Assembly (NCBI RefSeq): GCF_963664965.1
Contig: NZ_OY761823.1
Span: forward strand, 2,746,001 to 2,810,000
Direction of reading: 5' to 3'
Source: an uncultured Pseudodesulfovibrio sp.
GTDB lineage: Bacteria > Desulfobacterota > Desulfovibrionia > Desulfovibrionales > Desulfovibrionaceae
Length of the DNA stretch: 64,000 nt
The position numbers and the translations under genes are program-made. This document shows positions 17,674 through 25,857 of the stretch, in pieces. Every line of letters begins with the position of its first letter. Within the stretch, counting starts at the first letter, position 1. The notes under the pieces are model-generated. The model saw only the letters and a program-made list of their open reading frames with translations. It was not told where the DNA came from and made no database searches.

Positions 17674-18444
17674 CTAACCTAGCTCTTCCGTGTCATCCCG
17701 TAGTAGTCGCTTACTGCCTCTGCGGGATAGTAGGAAAAGGGTGTAGATCGGGCCGGAAATAAGGTAGCCCAAGAAAATAATGAATCCCAAGAACTTGGGA
17801 CGGGATGCAACAAGGGAAAAGACCAAAATAGCGGTTACCATCCAGCTAAAGGGATGGGCCTTGAATGCACTGATTTCCTTGAAGGAATAAAAACGAATAG
17901 TGCTGACCATGAAAAAGGAGAGCACATAGACGAGTACCAACGCACTGATCGGCAGGACCGACTGCGTATAGGAAGCAGGGATGTATTCGGCAAAAAGTAC
18001 CAAGGTGGCCAAGGTACACGCGGCCCCCGGGATGGGCAGACCGACAAAGTGCTTCTTGGACCCGGTTGAGGCCTGCACGTTGAAACGCGCCAACCTCAAG
18101 GCTCCACAGGCCATGAAAAGAAACGCTGCCATCAAACCGAGACGCCCGTACCCTTCAAGCATCCAGAGATACGTCATGGTTGCGGGCACAACACCGAAAG
18201 CCACCAGATCGGCCAAGGAATCCAACTGAACCCCGAACTCGCTGGTGGTGCCGGTCAAGCGCGCGACCTTGCCGTCCAAACCGTCGAACACGCAGCTTGC
18301 CAGAATACACAGGGCGCAGGAGGTATAATCTCCCTTGATTGCCCATGTGAGTCCCAGAAAGCCGATGAACAGGCTGGTTGTAGTCAGCAGGTTCGGCAGG
18401 AGGTAAACGCTCTTGTGGCGCGGCAGTTTCTTTTCTTTAGCCAT
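17674..18444 (-). CDS. pssA: CDP-diacylglycerol--serine O-phosphatidyltransferase
   Basis: Makes phosphatidylserine from CDP-diacylglycerol and serine in the inner membrane. The 256-residue polytopic protein holds the complete CDP-alcohol phosphotransferase motif (D-G-x2-A-R-x8-G-x3-D-x3-D): DGKVAR, then FG, then LDSLAD (about 54-79). It lies 27 bp downstream of psd on the same strand, so phosphatidylserine synthesis and decarboxylation to phosphatidylethanolamine are encoded together. The stop codon lies within a small hairpin. Confidence 0.93.
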   Translation of the reverse strand: MAKEKKLPRHKSVYLLPNLLTTTSLFIGFLGLTWAIKGDYTSCALCILASCVFDGLDGKVARLTGTTSEFGVQLDSLADLVAFGVVPATMTYLWMLEGYGRLGLMAAFLFMACGALRLARFNVQASTGSKKHFVGLPIPGAACTLATLVLFAEYIPASYTQSVLPISALVLVYVLSFFMVSTIRFYSFKEISAFKAHPFSWMVTAILVFSLVASRPKFLGFIIFLGYLISGPIYTLFLLSRRGSKRLLRDDTEELG

Positions 18445-18471
18445 CAGTTTCTTCGCTGTTGTTTTCCGGCT

Positions 18472-19119
18472 CTAAGCTTTGCGCTTTTCAGCCAGAGGAG
18501 TTTCGCCTGCAACGACCTTCTGGCCGACGCTGACAAGAGGTACATAGCCGTCGGGCATGTAAAGGTCAACTCTTGAGCCGAACTTAATCAGACCGAACCG
18601 CTCACCGCGCTTGAGTTTATCAGCAGGCTCTGCCCAGCAGACAATACGACGTGCGATCAAACCGGCAATCTGGACCATGGTGAAACGCTGGTTGCCCTTG
18701 CCGGTGACGACAACGATGTTACGCTCGTTATCCTCGCTCGCCTTGTCAAAGGAAGCGTTGAAAAATTTGCCGGGGATGTAACGGATAAGCTCGACCTTTC
18801 CGGATACGGGCATGCGGTTCACGTGAACATTGAAAACATTCATGAAAATGGCGATGACCTGACGCTGCTCTCCGGTAACGGGATCGGCCTCACGGGTAAC
18901 CTTGATGACCTTACCGTCGGCGGGAGAGGCAACGGCCTCCGCATTTTCCGGACCGACACGTTCGGGATCACGGAAAAAATGTCCAACGAAACAAGTGATG
19001 CCAAGGCCGAGAAGCGCCATGGGCCAACAGCCCATGATGGCAAAAATCAGCGTAGTAAATGCAGATATGATAATATACGGGATGCCTTCGAGGGCAACGC
19101 TCACAGACGGTTTCAACAT
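18472..19119 (-). CDS. psd: Phosphatidylserine decarboxylase proenzyme (short type)
   Basis: Membrane-bound pyruvoyl enzyme that makes phosphatidylethanolamine. With the ATG at 19119 (AGGAG 10 nt upstream) it has 215 residues, the short class II length. The self-cleavage site is the Gly-Ser pair in KFGSRVDLYMP, where Ser becomes the pyruvoyl group of the alpha chain. SPADGKV and FMNVFNVHVNRMP are conserved family segments, and an N-terminal hydrophobic region (about 10-45) anchors it. A longer in-frame extension to 19248 is rejected because it adds non-family sequence. Confidence 0.93.
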   Translation of the reverse strand: MLKPSVSVALEGIPYIIISAFTTLIFAIMGCWPMALLGLGITCFVGHFFRDPERVGPENAEAVASPADGKVIKVTREADPVTGEQRQVIAIFMNVFNVHVNRMPVSGKVELIRYIPGKFFNASFDKASEDNERNIVVVTGKGNQRFTMVQIAGLIARRIVCWAEPADKLKRGERFGLIKFGSRVDLYMPDGYVPLVSVGQKVVAGETPLAEKRKA

Positions 19120-19266
19120 GATCGTCCTGCTCCTTGCATAAAGTTTCCTGCTCTCTACCCGCAGGCCGGGTAAATCGCAAGTTTTGTTTGTACAATTCAA
19201 TTGTGCATCGTATACCCGGAATATGTCCACGACAATACACTTTTTCAAAAATATCAGGCGCTGACG

Positions 19267-20133
19267 ATGGTTTGGTTCCTACTTTCACTGGCCGCTGCCT
19301 TTCTCATGGCGACAACTGCGGCCTATATGAAACGCTTTTTCTCCGACGTCTCTCCATGGGAAATGGCCGTTATTCCTTTTTTCTATGTAACTCCATTTTG
19401 CATAATCGCGCTCTGTTTCATGGAGATTCCGAAGCTCGGTTCTGAATTCTTTCCCGCACTAAGCTGGGTGCTCCCGCTCACCATGGTCGCCATCATCCTG
19501 CACTTCCGCGCCATACACATGTCCCCTCTTTCAGTGACCATGCCGTTCCTCAGCTTCACCCCGATATTTGTCATTCTCACGGGCAGGCTACTATTGGGCG
19601 AAACGCTGTCTTCATCCGGAATCATTGGGATTCTGCTCATCGTGACCGGCGGCTATGTACTCAACCTCGACAGCGCGAAAGACGGCTTCTCTGGTCCGAT
19701 ACGAGCCATATTCAAGGAACCGGGATCGGCCCTGATGCTTCTGGTGGCGGCACTCTACGGACTCTGTTCGGTAGGCGGGAAAATACTCATCATCAACTCC
19801 AGCCCCATGTTCGCCGCCATGAGCCTGTTCAGCGCTTACGGCATGCTGCTGACGACCATACTTGTCGGCACGGGAAAGGCGTCACTCCGAACGATCACAA
19901 GCCGCCCCGCTCTCGGCTTCGGCGTCGGCCTGTGTATCTTCATGGAAATAATCTGTCACAACATTGCCATCTCGCTCGTAGCCGCCGCGTATATGGTTGC
20001 CATCAAGCGTCTGGCTGGTATATTTTCAGTACTGTACGGCTGGCTGCTTTTTCATGAACACGGCATCAGATACCGACTGATCGGCACACTCATCATGACG
20101 GCAGGAGCTGTCTGCATCGCGCTCTGGGCATAA
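19267..20133 (+). CDS. EamA/DMT-family transporter
   Basis: 288-residue inner-membrane protein with about ten hydrophobic helices arranged as two EamA repeats (about 5-135 and 150-285). LTGRLLLGETLSSSGIIGILLIVTGG closes the first repeat and HEHGIRYRLIGTLIMTAGAV the second; both are typical of drug/metabolite exporters. The start at 19267 is chosen over 19201 because it begins directly at the first helix. It is divergent from psd. A 13-bp inverted repeat (ACAATTCAATTGT, 19192-19204) lies in the shared upstream region. The substrate is unknown. Confidence 0.85.
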   Translation: MVWFLLSLAAAFLMATTAAYMKRFFSDVSPWEMAVIPFFYVTPFCIIALCFMEIPKLGSEFFPALSWVLPLTMVAIILHFRAIHMSPLSVTMPFLSFTPIFVILTGRLLLGETLSSSGIIGILLIVTGGYVLNLDSAKDGFSGPIRAIFKEPGSALMLLVAALYGLCSVGGKILIINSSPMFAAMSLFSAYGMLLTTILVGTGKASLRTITSRPALGFGVGLCIFMEIICHNIAISLVAAAYMVAIKRLAGIFSVLYGWLLFHEHGIRYRLIGTLIMTAGAVCIALWA

Positions 20134-20136
20134 AAA

Positions 20137-20155
20137 AACCCGGCATAACCGGGTT
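20137..20155 (-). terminator. Terminator of the 20182 methyltransferase gene
   Basis: On the minus strand AACCCGG pairs with CCGGGTT and is followed by seven T. It lies between convergent genes; on the plus strand the T-tract is weak. Confidence 0.75.
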
Positions 20156-20181
20156 CAAGTTCGTTCGCCGTCTCTCAAGAC

Positions 20182-21207
20182 TTACGTCAAGAAGTGATAA
20201 AAATCGCGGCCCAGACGGTGCATGGGAAGGACTCTCCCTTCGAGAATCAGCCCCTGCGGAATGAAATCGGAATTCATGTATTCTTCCGGTGCCTGAAATC
20301 CGTTTTCCTTGGCAAGAATAACGGACGCCCCCTCAATACCGCAATGCGCTATCAGCCCCTCCGGGAAAAAGGACGCGTTATCGGCATTGCTTCCAACGGC
20401 AGCGAAGAACGCCTTGTATTTCCGGAAAAAGTTTTCTTCTGTCAGCGACTGCTGGATTCCGGCGACCATTTCGTTGGCAGCATAGCTGATGGAGCGCCCA
20501 CGCAATACGCCATACGCCCCCTCACGAGTCGGGTCGGCAAGCATGACACTGCCCGCACCAAGAGAATGGATCAGATCATGAGTTCTTTCGCCTGAAACAG
20601 GGTCGGTCTGAAACCCGAATGTCTGAATATCCATGAAACCGTTTCGACGGGCCTGAATCTGTTCTGCCAGAAGCATGATGCCGGTCCCGGCACCGATATC
20701 CACACCGACATACGGGCAGTTGGCGCCTCCAGACAACCCTTTCTGCCCGACAACCGCACGCATGACATGTGCGGCCCGCGAAGCATCGGCAAGTACACGG
20801 AGCACAGACGACCACTGTCGCAGCCTGTTCATCAATTCAATATCGTCACCGGGCTCATTGAGACTCTGATGCCGGGAAAACTGCTCATACAGTCCTGCGA
20901 TCTCTCCGTACGACACCCTTTCATCATGCGCCCCGTCATGAACGTAGGCAAAAAAGTACTTCACCGCGATATTGAGATAATGCTCGGCTTCTGGGGCCTC
21001 CAAAGGATCACACAAACGCTCGATATCCGAAACAAGACTGTCCGGCTTGTAGAAATCAGGTGCTATGCCCGGTTTCCGGCTACAGACCGAAGCAGTGAAG
21101 TTTCTTGCCTGAATCCCCACCGAAGCCAGAGGCGAACCGACCAAGTCGATCGATGTCATTCCTGCTTCGGCTTTCTCTTTTCCGTGTATGAAATCTGTAT
21201 GCGTCAT
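20182..21207 (-). CDS. Putative SAM-dependent methyltransferase
   Basis: 341-residue cytosolic protein with a recognisable SAM-binding motif I, YVGVDIGAGTG, near residue 165-175, preceded by a helical N-terminal region. The rest does not match a family I can name. The C-terminal half contains a GVLRGRSISYAANEMV stretch and ends in a conserved-looking HRLGRDFYHFL tail. The start at 21207 is the first ATG with a coding-like N-terminus; an extension to 21285 is possible. It has its own terminator and no obvious operon partners, so the substrate is unknown. Confidence 0.65.
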   Translation of the reverse strand: MTHTDFIHGKEKAEAGMTSIDLVGSPLASVGIQARNFTASVCSRKPGIAPDFYKPDSLVSDIERLCDPLEAPEAEHYLNIAVKYFFAYVHDGAHDERVSYGEIAGLYEQFSRHQSLNEPGDDIELMNRLRQWSSVLRVLADASRAAHVMRAVVGQKGLSGGANCPYVGVDIGAGTGIMLLAEQIQARRNGFMDIQTFGFQTDPVSGERTHDLIHSLGAGSVMLADPTREGAYGVLRGRSISYAANEMVAGIQQSLTEENFFRKYKAFFAAVGSNADNASFFPEGLIAHCGIEGASVILAKENGFQAPEEYMNSDFIPQGLILEGRVLPMHRLGRDFYHFLT

Positions 21208-21411
21208 TTTTTTCCGGCCGTTGTAGGTTGGGAAATGTTTGCCGTCCCTCCCCACAGTGCAGGGACCATACCGGAGTGACATCAAAACCGATGAAAAAAT
21301 GATTTTTCATTTTAGACTTTGAAAAAACGACGAGCAGGAGTATATTTAAGGATAGTCATCTTCTTTCGGAAACGGACTTCCCAATGAAGAATTGCTCTTT
21401 GAAAAAGAAAA

Positions 21412-21433
21412 AAGCCGGTCATGTGACCGGCTT
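21412..21433 (-). terminator. Terminator at the end of the tRNA cluster
   Basis: On the minus strand AAGCCGGTCA pairs perfectly with TGACCGGCTT (2-nt loop) and is followed by a T-rich tract. It lies 9 bp past the last tRNA-Gly. Confidence 0.85.
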
Positions 21434-21441
21434 ATATATTC

Positions 21442-21516
<75 letters not shown>

Positions 21517-21555
21517 TTGGGGATGTGACGACCATTGGCCGTCTGAAATTCTTTC

Positions 21556-21630
<75 letters not shown>

Positions 21631-21640
21631 CCGGGAAAAA

Positions 21641-21660
21641 GGCCGACCCGAAGGTCGGCC
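21641..21660 (-). terminator. Internal UUCG-loop terminator inside the tRNA cluster
   Basis: On the minus strand GGCCGACC and GGTCGGCC pair perfectly around the very stable TTCG tetraloop and are followed by five T. It lies between the second and third tRNA-Gly copies. Confidence 0.8.
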
Positions 21661-21669
21661 GGTATGGTC

Positions 21670-21744
<75 letters not shown>

Positions 21745-21749
21745 AAATT

Positions 21750-21824
<75 letters not shown>

Positions 21825-21829
21825 TCTTT

Positions 21830-21904
<75 letters not shown>

Positions 21905-21919
21905 TCAAAAGCGAAGTAC

Positions 21920-21948
21920 GGTTTACCCGTGCCCCCTCAGACTGTCAA
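21920..21948 (-). promoter_or_regulatory. Promoter of the tRNA-Gly/Cys cluster
   Basis: On the minus strand a perfect -35 TTGACA (21948-21943), a 17-bp spacer and a weak -10 TAAACC (21925-21920). The first tRNA begins 15 nt after the -10. Confidence 0.5.
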
Positions 21949-22121
21949 CAAGTTTTTGAGATTTTTTTGAGATTGACCCATTACATGAACCTGTTGTAAT
22001 TTTTCGATTAATGGAAAGACTTTACTTTTAGTGCGTTTTCGGTATACCAACGCGCTTTAATTCAGTGAAATTGGTTTAATGCAACTCCTCAACCGACCGT
22101 TATCTCTCAGGGGAAGATCGT

Positions 22122-22484
22122 ATGGACGCAAAAGACCTTCAGTACTTCAAGGATGTCCTCAATGGCATGCTCGACGATATACTCAAGAAGAGCGAAGAAA
22201 CCATTGAAGATATGACGGAATCCGGCGAAGTCTACGCAGATCCTGCGGACCGGGCCACAGCCGAATCTGATCGCGCATTCACCCTGCGCCTTCGTGACCG
22301 TGAGCGCAAGCTCATCAAGAAGATTCAGAAAGCAGTGGACCGCATTGACGATGGTGAGTTCGGCTTCTGCCAGGAATGCGGTGATGAAATATCCGTCCCG
22401 CGCCTCAAGGCTCGCCCCATGACAACGCTCTGCATCAACTGCAAGAGCAAACAGGAAGAAGACGAGGCTGTTCGCGGCGACTAG
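22122..22484 (+). CDS. dksA: RNA polymerase-binding transcription factor DksA/TraR family
   Basis: 120-residue regulator that enters the RNA polymerase secondary channel and works with ppGpp. A coiled coil (about 5-80) carries the acidic tip YADPADRATAESD, matching the DksA Asp-x-x-Asp-x-Ala signature. It is followed by a C4 zinc finger: CQECGDEIS and LCINCKS hold the four cysteines. GGGGAAG lies upstream of the ATG. The divergent tRNA cluster, a classic ppGpp/DksA target class, starts about 220 bp away, which may be coincidence. Confidence 0.92.
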   Translation: MDAKDLQYFKDVLNGMLDDILKKSEETIEDMTESGEVYADPADRATAESDRAFTLRLRDRERKLIKKIQKAVDRIDDGEFGFCQECGDEISVPRLKARPMTTLCINCKSKQEEDEAVRGD

Positions 22485-22519
22485 CCCCGACTAGCCCTTT
22501 CATACCGCCTGTACGCGCC

Positions 22520-24034
22520 ATGGAAGCAAATTTCTTCCGCTTCCTCGCTGCTGAGCTGGGGTCCTTTCTTGTTGGCCGCCGAATAGATAAAGTATTCGGT
22601 CCGGCTCCGGGAGTCTGGACACTCAAGATTCAGAATACAGGCGAACCACTTCACGTGCTCTTCAGGCCTGCCAAATCGGCAGGCCATCTTTTTTTATCTC
22701 CGGTCAAACCGGTCAATCCTCCGAACGCCACGGCCATGGCAATGTGGTTTCGCAAAAGGCTCAGAAACCGCAAGATTCTGAACTGGTACATGGACTGGCC
22801 CAACCTCCGGCTTGCTTTGGAGCTGACACCCAGATCAGAACCGGCATGCGGCAACTTCCTTGTCATCAACGCACGTACCGGCATGGAGATAATTGACGAG
22901 CTTCCCCCGGAATTCTCGTCACAGCCGGAATGGCCAGCCATTGAAGACGTACTTGATGAACCGGAAATCTGGCGCAGCTACCCGCACATATCCCCTCCGC
23001 TTCGCAGGCAACTGACCTTACTGCCAGCCGAAGACGCTCACCAGCTCTATTTCAAAGTCGCAAGTGGTACTGCTGAGACCTTTTATCTTGCCAAGCGGAA
23101 TGACAACTGGCAGCCCCCGCTTGCATGGCAATCCGGCAAAGAAGCCGAATGTTTTGATTCCGCGCTTGATGCCGCCAATGCATACGGGCAACGCACGTTA
23201 TTTCCTCTCCTTGAAATGGAAGAAGAAAAACCGGCGCAGACTCTACTCAAACGAGAAAGAAAGAAAATCAGGCGCAACCTGAACCGCTTGAACGAGGAAG
23301 AAGCCAGACTGCAACTGCTGGCAGACGAAAAAATCAAGGCCGAAGCCATGCAGGCCGAATTGTACCGATTCAAGGATCAGGAAGGCCTTGAAGAGGTCAC
23401 GGTGAATCATCCGGCACACGGTGAAATGCTGATTGCCCTCAATCCGCACCTTACCCCGACGGAAAACATGGAAAAATACTTCAAGCTTGCTGCCAAGGCT
23501 GACCGGGGCTTTCCCCATATACGCAGACGGCGAAACGAACTTGAAGATCAACTGGCCCGCCTCGAACAAGGCACACTTCCCGAGACTGTACAAATTACCG
23601 ACTCGAAACCACGACCAGACGGGCCGCCCCCACTCCCCAAGCGATACAAAGGGCTGGCCGTCACCCTGTTTCGATCAACAGACGGCTTCACCATCATTCG
23701 GGGCAAGAACAAGAAGGCAAACCACGACATGCTCAGCCGAGCAGCGAGTCCGTTCGACTATTGGTTCCACCTGGCTGACGGCCCCAGCTCACACATCATC
23801 CTCAAACGGGACCACCCGGAACACGACGTGCCGGAAGCAACGATGGTTGAAGCAGCCATCCTCTGCGGCCTCAAGAGTTTCCGAAAAGACGACGGCAAGG
23901 CGGACATCATGTACGCACTGGTCAAGGATGTACGAAAGGTCAAGGGCTTTGCTCATGGGCAAGTCGCCGTAGACAAAAAGCTCGGCACCCTCCGTGTTGA
24001 TCTTGATCCAGACCTGGAAAAGAAGCTGACCTAG
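22520..24034 (+). CDS. NFACT-family protein (RqcH/FbpA-like)
   Basis: 504-residue protein related to RqcH/Rqc2, which binds obstructed 50S subunits and recruits tRNA-Ala for C-terminal tailing. The NFACT-N region (about 1-170) contains MAMWFRKRLRNRKI, equivalent to the family's LRKHL segment. A central coiled coil spans about 235-350. The C-terminal NFACT-R domain (about 380-490) has IIRGKNKKANHDMLSRAASP and DYWFHLADGPSSH. The catalytic Asp-Arg pair typical of RqcH is not obvious, so tailing activity is uncertain. It follows dksA by 35 bp, probably in the same transcript, and ends at a strong terminator. Confidence 0.85.
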   Translation: MEANFFRFLAAELGSFLVGRRIDKVFGPAPGVWTLKIQNTGEPLHVLFRPAKSAGHLFLSPVKPVNPPNATAMAMWFRKRLRNRKILNWYMDWPNLRLALELTPRSEPACGNFLVINARTGMEIIDELPPEFSSQPEWPAIEDVLDEPEIWRSYPHISPPLRRQLTLLPAEDAHQLYFKVASGTAETFYLAKRNDNWQPPLAWQSGKEAECFDSALDAANAYGQRTLFPLLEMEEEKPAQTLLKRERKKIRRNLNRLNEEEARLQLLADEKIKAEAMQAELYRFKDQEGLEEVTVNHPAHGEMLIALNPHLTPTENMEKYFKLAAKADRGFPHIRRRRNELEDQLARLEQGTLPETVQITDSKPRPDGPPPLPKRYKGLAVTLFRSTDGFTIIRGKNKKANHDMLSRAASPFDYWFHLADGPSSHIILKRDHPEHDVPEATMVEAAILCGLKSFRKDDGKADIMYALVKDVRKVKGFAHGQVAVDKKLGTLRVDLDPDLEKKLT

Positions 24035-24102
24035 CAACAGCCTCCCCCCAGCTTCGGAAATCGCAAGACCGTCTACAGAAATTTCACGCTGCCTTAAAAG
24101 AT

Positions 24103-24135
24103 GAAGGACACCAACATCACTGATTGGCGTCCTTC
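24103..24135. terminator. Terminator between the NFACT and His-rich genes
   Basis: 12-bp stem (GAAGGACACCAA with TTGGCGTCCTTC, one G-T wobble) around a 9-nt loop, then T4. The minus strand also has a short T-run. It can end both convergent transcripts. Confidence 0.8.
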
Positions 24136-24208
24136 TTTTGTACATCTCTCCATCTTGAAACAAGATGCAGCATGAACTTTCTGCACGACTATCCCCGGCA
24201 GCTATTAA

Positions 24209-24529
24209 TCAACTGTGGTCGTGGTTATGCTCCACATCCTCTGAATGTGCGTGCTCGGCATCCGAACAATGTGCTTCATGAGCGTGAACATGCTCGTGTT
24301 CATGCTCGCTTTCATGCCCGTGTGCATGATCATGTCCGTGCGAATGAGCATGTGAATGCAAATGTGTATGCTCATGAGTATGAACAGATCCATCTTCATG
24401 CGTATGCTCATGAACATGGGAATGCTCGTGTTCGTGCATATGTTCATGAACCTCGCCGCCACCATGGGCGTGAGCGTGTGCATGCTTTCTCGGTTCATTT
24501 CCTGTACCGCAATTACAAGTCTTACACAT
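24209..24529 (-). CDS. Histidine-rich metal-binding protein resembling a stand-alone HypB tail
   Basis: 106 residues of which about 36 are histidine, mostly in HxH alternation (HAHAHAH, HEHTHLHSHAHSHGHDHAHGH). It opens MCKTCNCG, which matches the MCxxCxCG start of the [NiFe]-hydrogenase nickel chaperone HypB, whose N-terminus also continues into a His-rich stretch. No GTPase domain follows: the protein is only the metal-binding part. Nickel or zinc storage or buffering in the cytosol is the natural inference, relevant in a hydrogenase-rich anaerobe. No hyp or hyd gene is in the window. Confidence 0.75.
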   Translation of the reverse strand: MCKTCNCGTGNEPRKHAHAHAHGGGEVHEHMHEHEHSHVHEHTHEDGSVHTHEHTHLHSHAHSHGHDHAHGHESEHEHEHVHAHEAHCSDAEHAHSEDVEHNHDHS

Positions 24530-24716
24530 AACCGGTCTCCTTTTGAATCGTGTCTTACTATCTTGATTCTATAAGAAAAGAATAACTCCACAAAGGCTTT
24601 CGGTCAACGGAGGCATAATAAATTATTTTGATCTCAACTAATAATCAAATATGGGAATTTGCATGCGCTACGTGCAACTTTATGAAAGAAAATAGCACCT
24701 CCGCACTCAAGAAAAA

Positions 24717-24734
24717 GGCACGGTTTCCCGTGCC
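24717..24734 (-). terminator. Terminator of the 24762 muramidase gene
   Basis: On the minus strand GGCACGG pairs with CCGTGCC and is followed by five T. It lies 28 bp past the stop. The preceding 24530-24716 region is A/T-rich with no recognised gene. Confidence 0.8.
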
Positions 24735-24761
24735 TTTCAAAAACCAAACCGTCAGTCTCCC

Positions 24762-25748
24762 CTAGACGATCCGATTGATCTGCATCTTTCCGAGCATGTT
24801 CAGCGCAATCTGCTTTTCCTCATTCAGCCGGTTCGCCACACTTTGCTGAACTCGTTTGGTGGATGAACCGAACTGTCCTTTCCGGGTGTCGTAGACGCCC
24901 TCAATGAGTTTGGTGTTGAAATTCACTTCTCCGGTTTTTCCGACGAACTGGTTTATGACCTTGCCAAAAATCTTGGACGCCCCTGTCGGACCATGCTGAA
25001 CCGATGTGCTCCACAAAACTTCGCGCAAAGCAGGCGGCGCATTATCAAAATCAAGACCAGTCTGTTTGAAAATCATGTCACGGGCCGGAATATATGTTTC
25101 ACCGGCTATGAAATCATGCTGCATTTTCTCGAAACGGGTAGGATTCTCTGCCGCAATTTCTTTCCAGACCGAAGGCATTCCTCCTTCCTTTGTTCCGGTA
25201 TTTGCAGGTCCGGCATTACGCAGGCGATCAGCCCACGCCGGAGCATTCTTATCAAGATACGAAAGGAAACGATCCATTGTGCCGGGTTTGGACGCTATCT
25301 GATACTTTCCGTAAGAAGTTCCGCCCACACGGTCATAACCAATGGCCGCAACACCGGCACTGCCGGATTCGAATTTTGCGGACAATGCACCGACTTCAGG
25401 CATGGGACGGACCGGCACCTGAACGGCTTCCGGCTTTATAGCGGTCGTAGCTTTCTGTTGAACAGGTGCGGCAATGCCGGCTTCCTGACGCATGAGGCCA
25501 GTGATGGTCGTCAATGCCTCCATCATCATGGCGTCGTTGACGAATGAAGTGTCAAAATCACTCAGGGAACTCCCCTCCCCGCTTGACCGTGACCCTTCTC
25601 CAAAAAGATTCTGCGTCATACGCATCTGTGTTTCAAATGCGGCCTGAAGCTGTGCCCCTGAAGCACCTTTTTTTGCTGCAACACCAACGGACTTGCCACC
25701 CTGCAAGGCCGTCAGTGCATTCAAATCGGTAATATTGCCGAAAGACAT
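24762..25748 (-). CDS. VgrG3-C/phage-lysozyme-like muramidase
   Basis: 328 residues. The C-terminal 200 residues match the peptidoglycan-hydrolase domain known from VgrG3 C-termini and phage lysozyme-2 proteins. LSAKFESGSAGVAAIGYD carries the candidate catalytic Glu, then VGGTSYGKYQI, then WKEIAAENPTRFEKMQHDFI and HGPTGA. The N-terminal 110 residues are low-complexity and helical (LQAAFETQMRMTQNLFG, EALTTITGLMRQEAG) and slightly recall FlgJ-type rod-associated N-termini. No T6SS or phage gene lies nearby and no signal peptide is visible, so export by the flagellar route is a possibility only. Confidence 0.7.
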   Translation of the reverse strand: MSFGNITDLNALTALQGGKSVGVAAKKGASGAQLQAAFETQMRMTQNLFGEGSRSSGEGSSLSDFDTSFVNDAMMMEALTTITGLMRQEAGIAAPVQQKATTAIKPEAVQVPVRPMPEVGALSAKFESGSAGVAAIGYDRVGGTSYGKYQIASKPGTMDRFLSYLDKNAPAWADRLRNAGPANTGTKEGGMPSVWKEIAAENPTRFEKMQHDFIAGETYIPARDMIFKQTGLDFDNAPPALREVLWSTSVQHGPTGASKIFGKVINQFVGKTGEVNFNTKLIEGVYDTRKGQFGSSTKRVQQSVANRLNEEKQIALNMLGKMQINRIV

Positions 25749-25857
25749 ACCGCCTCTCCTGCGTCAAAGTTTTGGCTTGAAAACAAGCCTCCGCATGGGA
25801 GCAAGCAAGGTACGTGCCTAATGCGACAACATATCGGTAAAAATGAACATACTACTT

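Noticed and set aside
21517..21555. Hairpin between tRNA-Gly copies 3 and 4 as another terminator
   Set aside because: A 7-bp stem with one wobble exists, but no T-run follows on the minus strand.
24124..24531. 135-codon plus-strand frame rich in His/Arg/Val overlapping the His-rich gene
   Set aside because: Palindromic CAT/ATG-rich sequence opens all frames; the minus-strand frame has the HypB-like MCKTCNCG start and a plausible composition.
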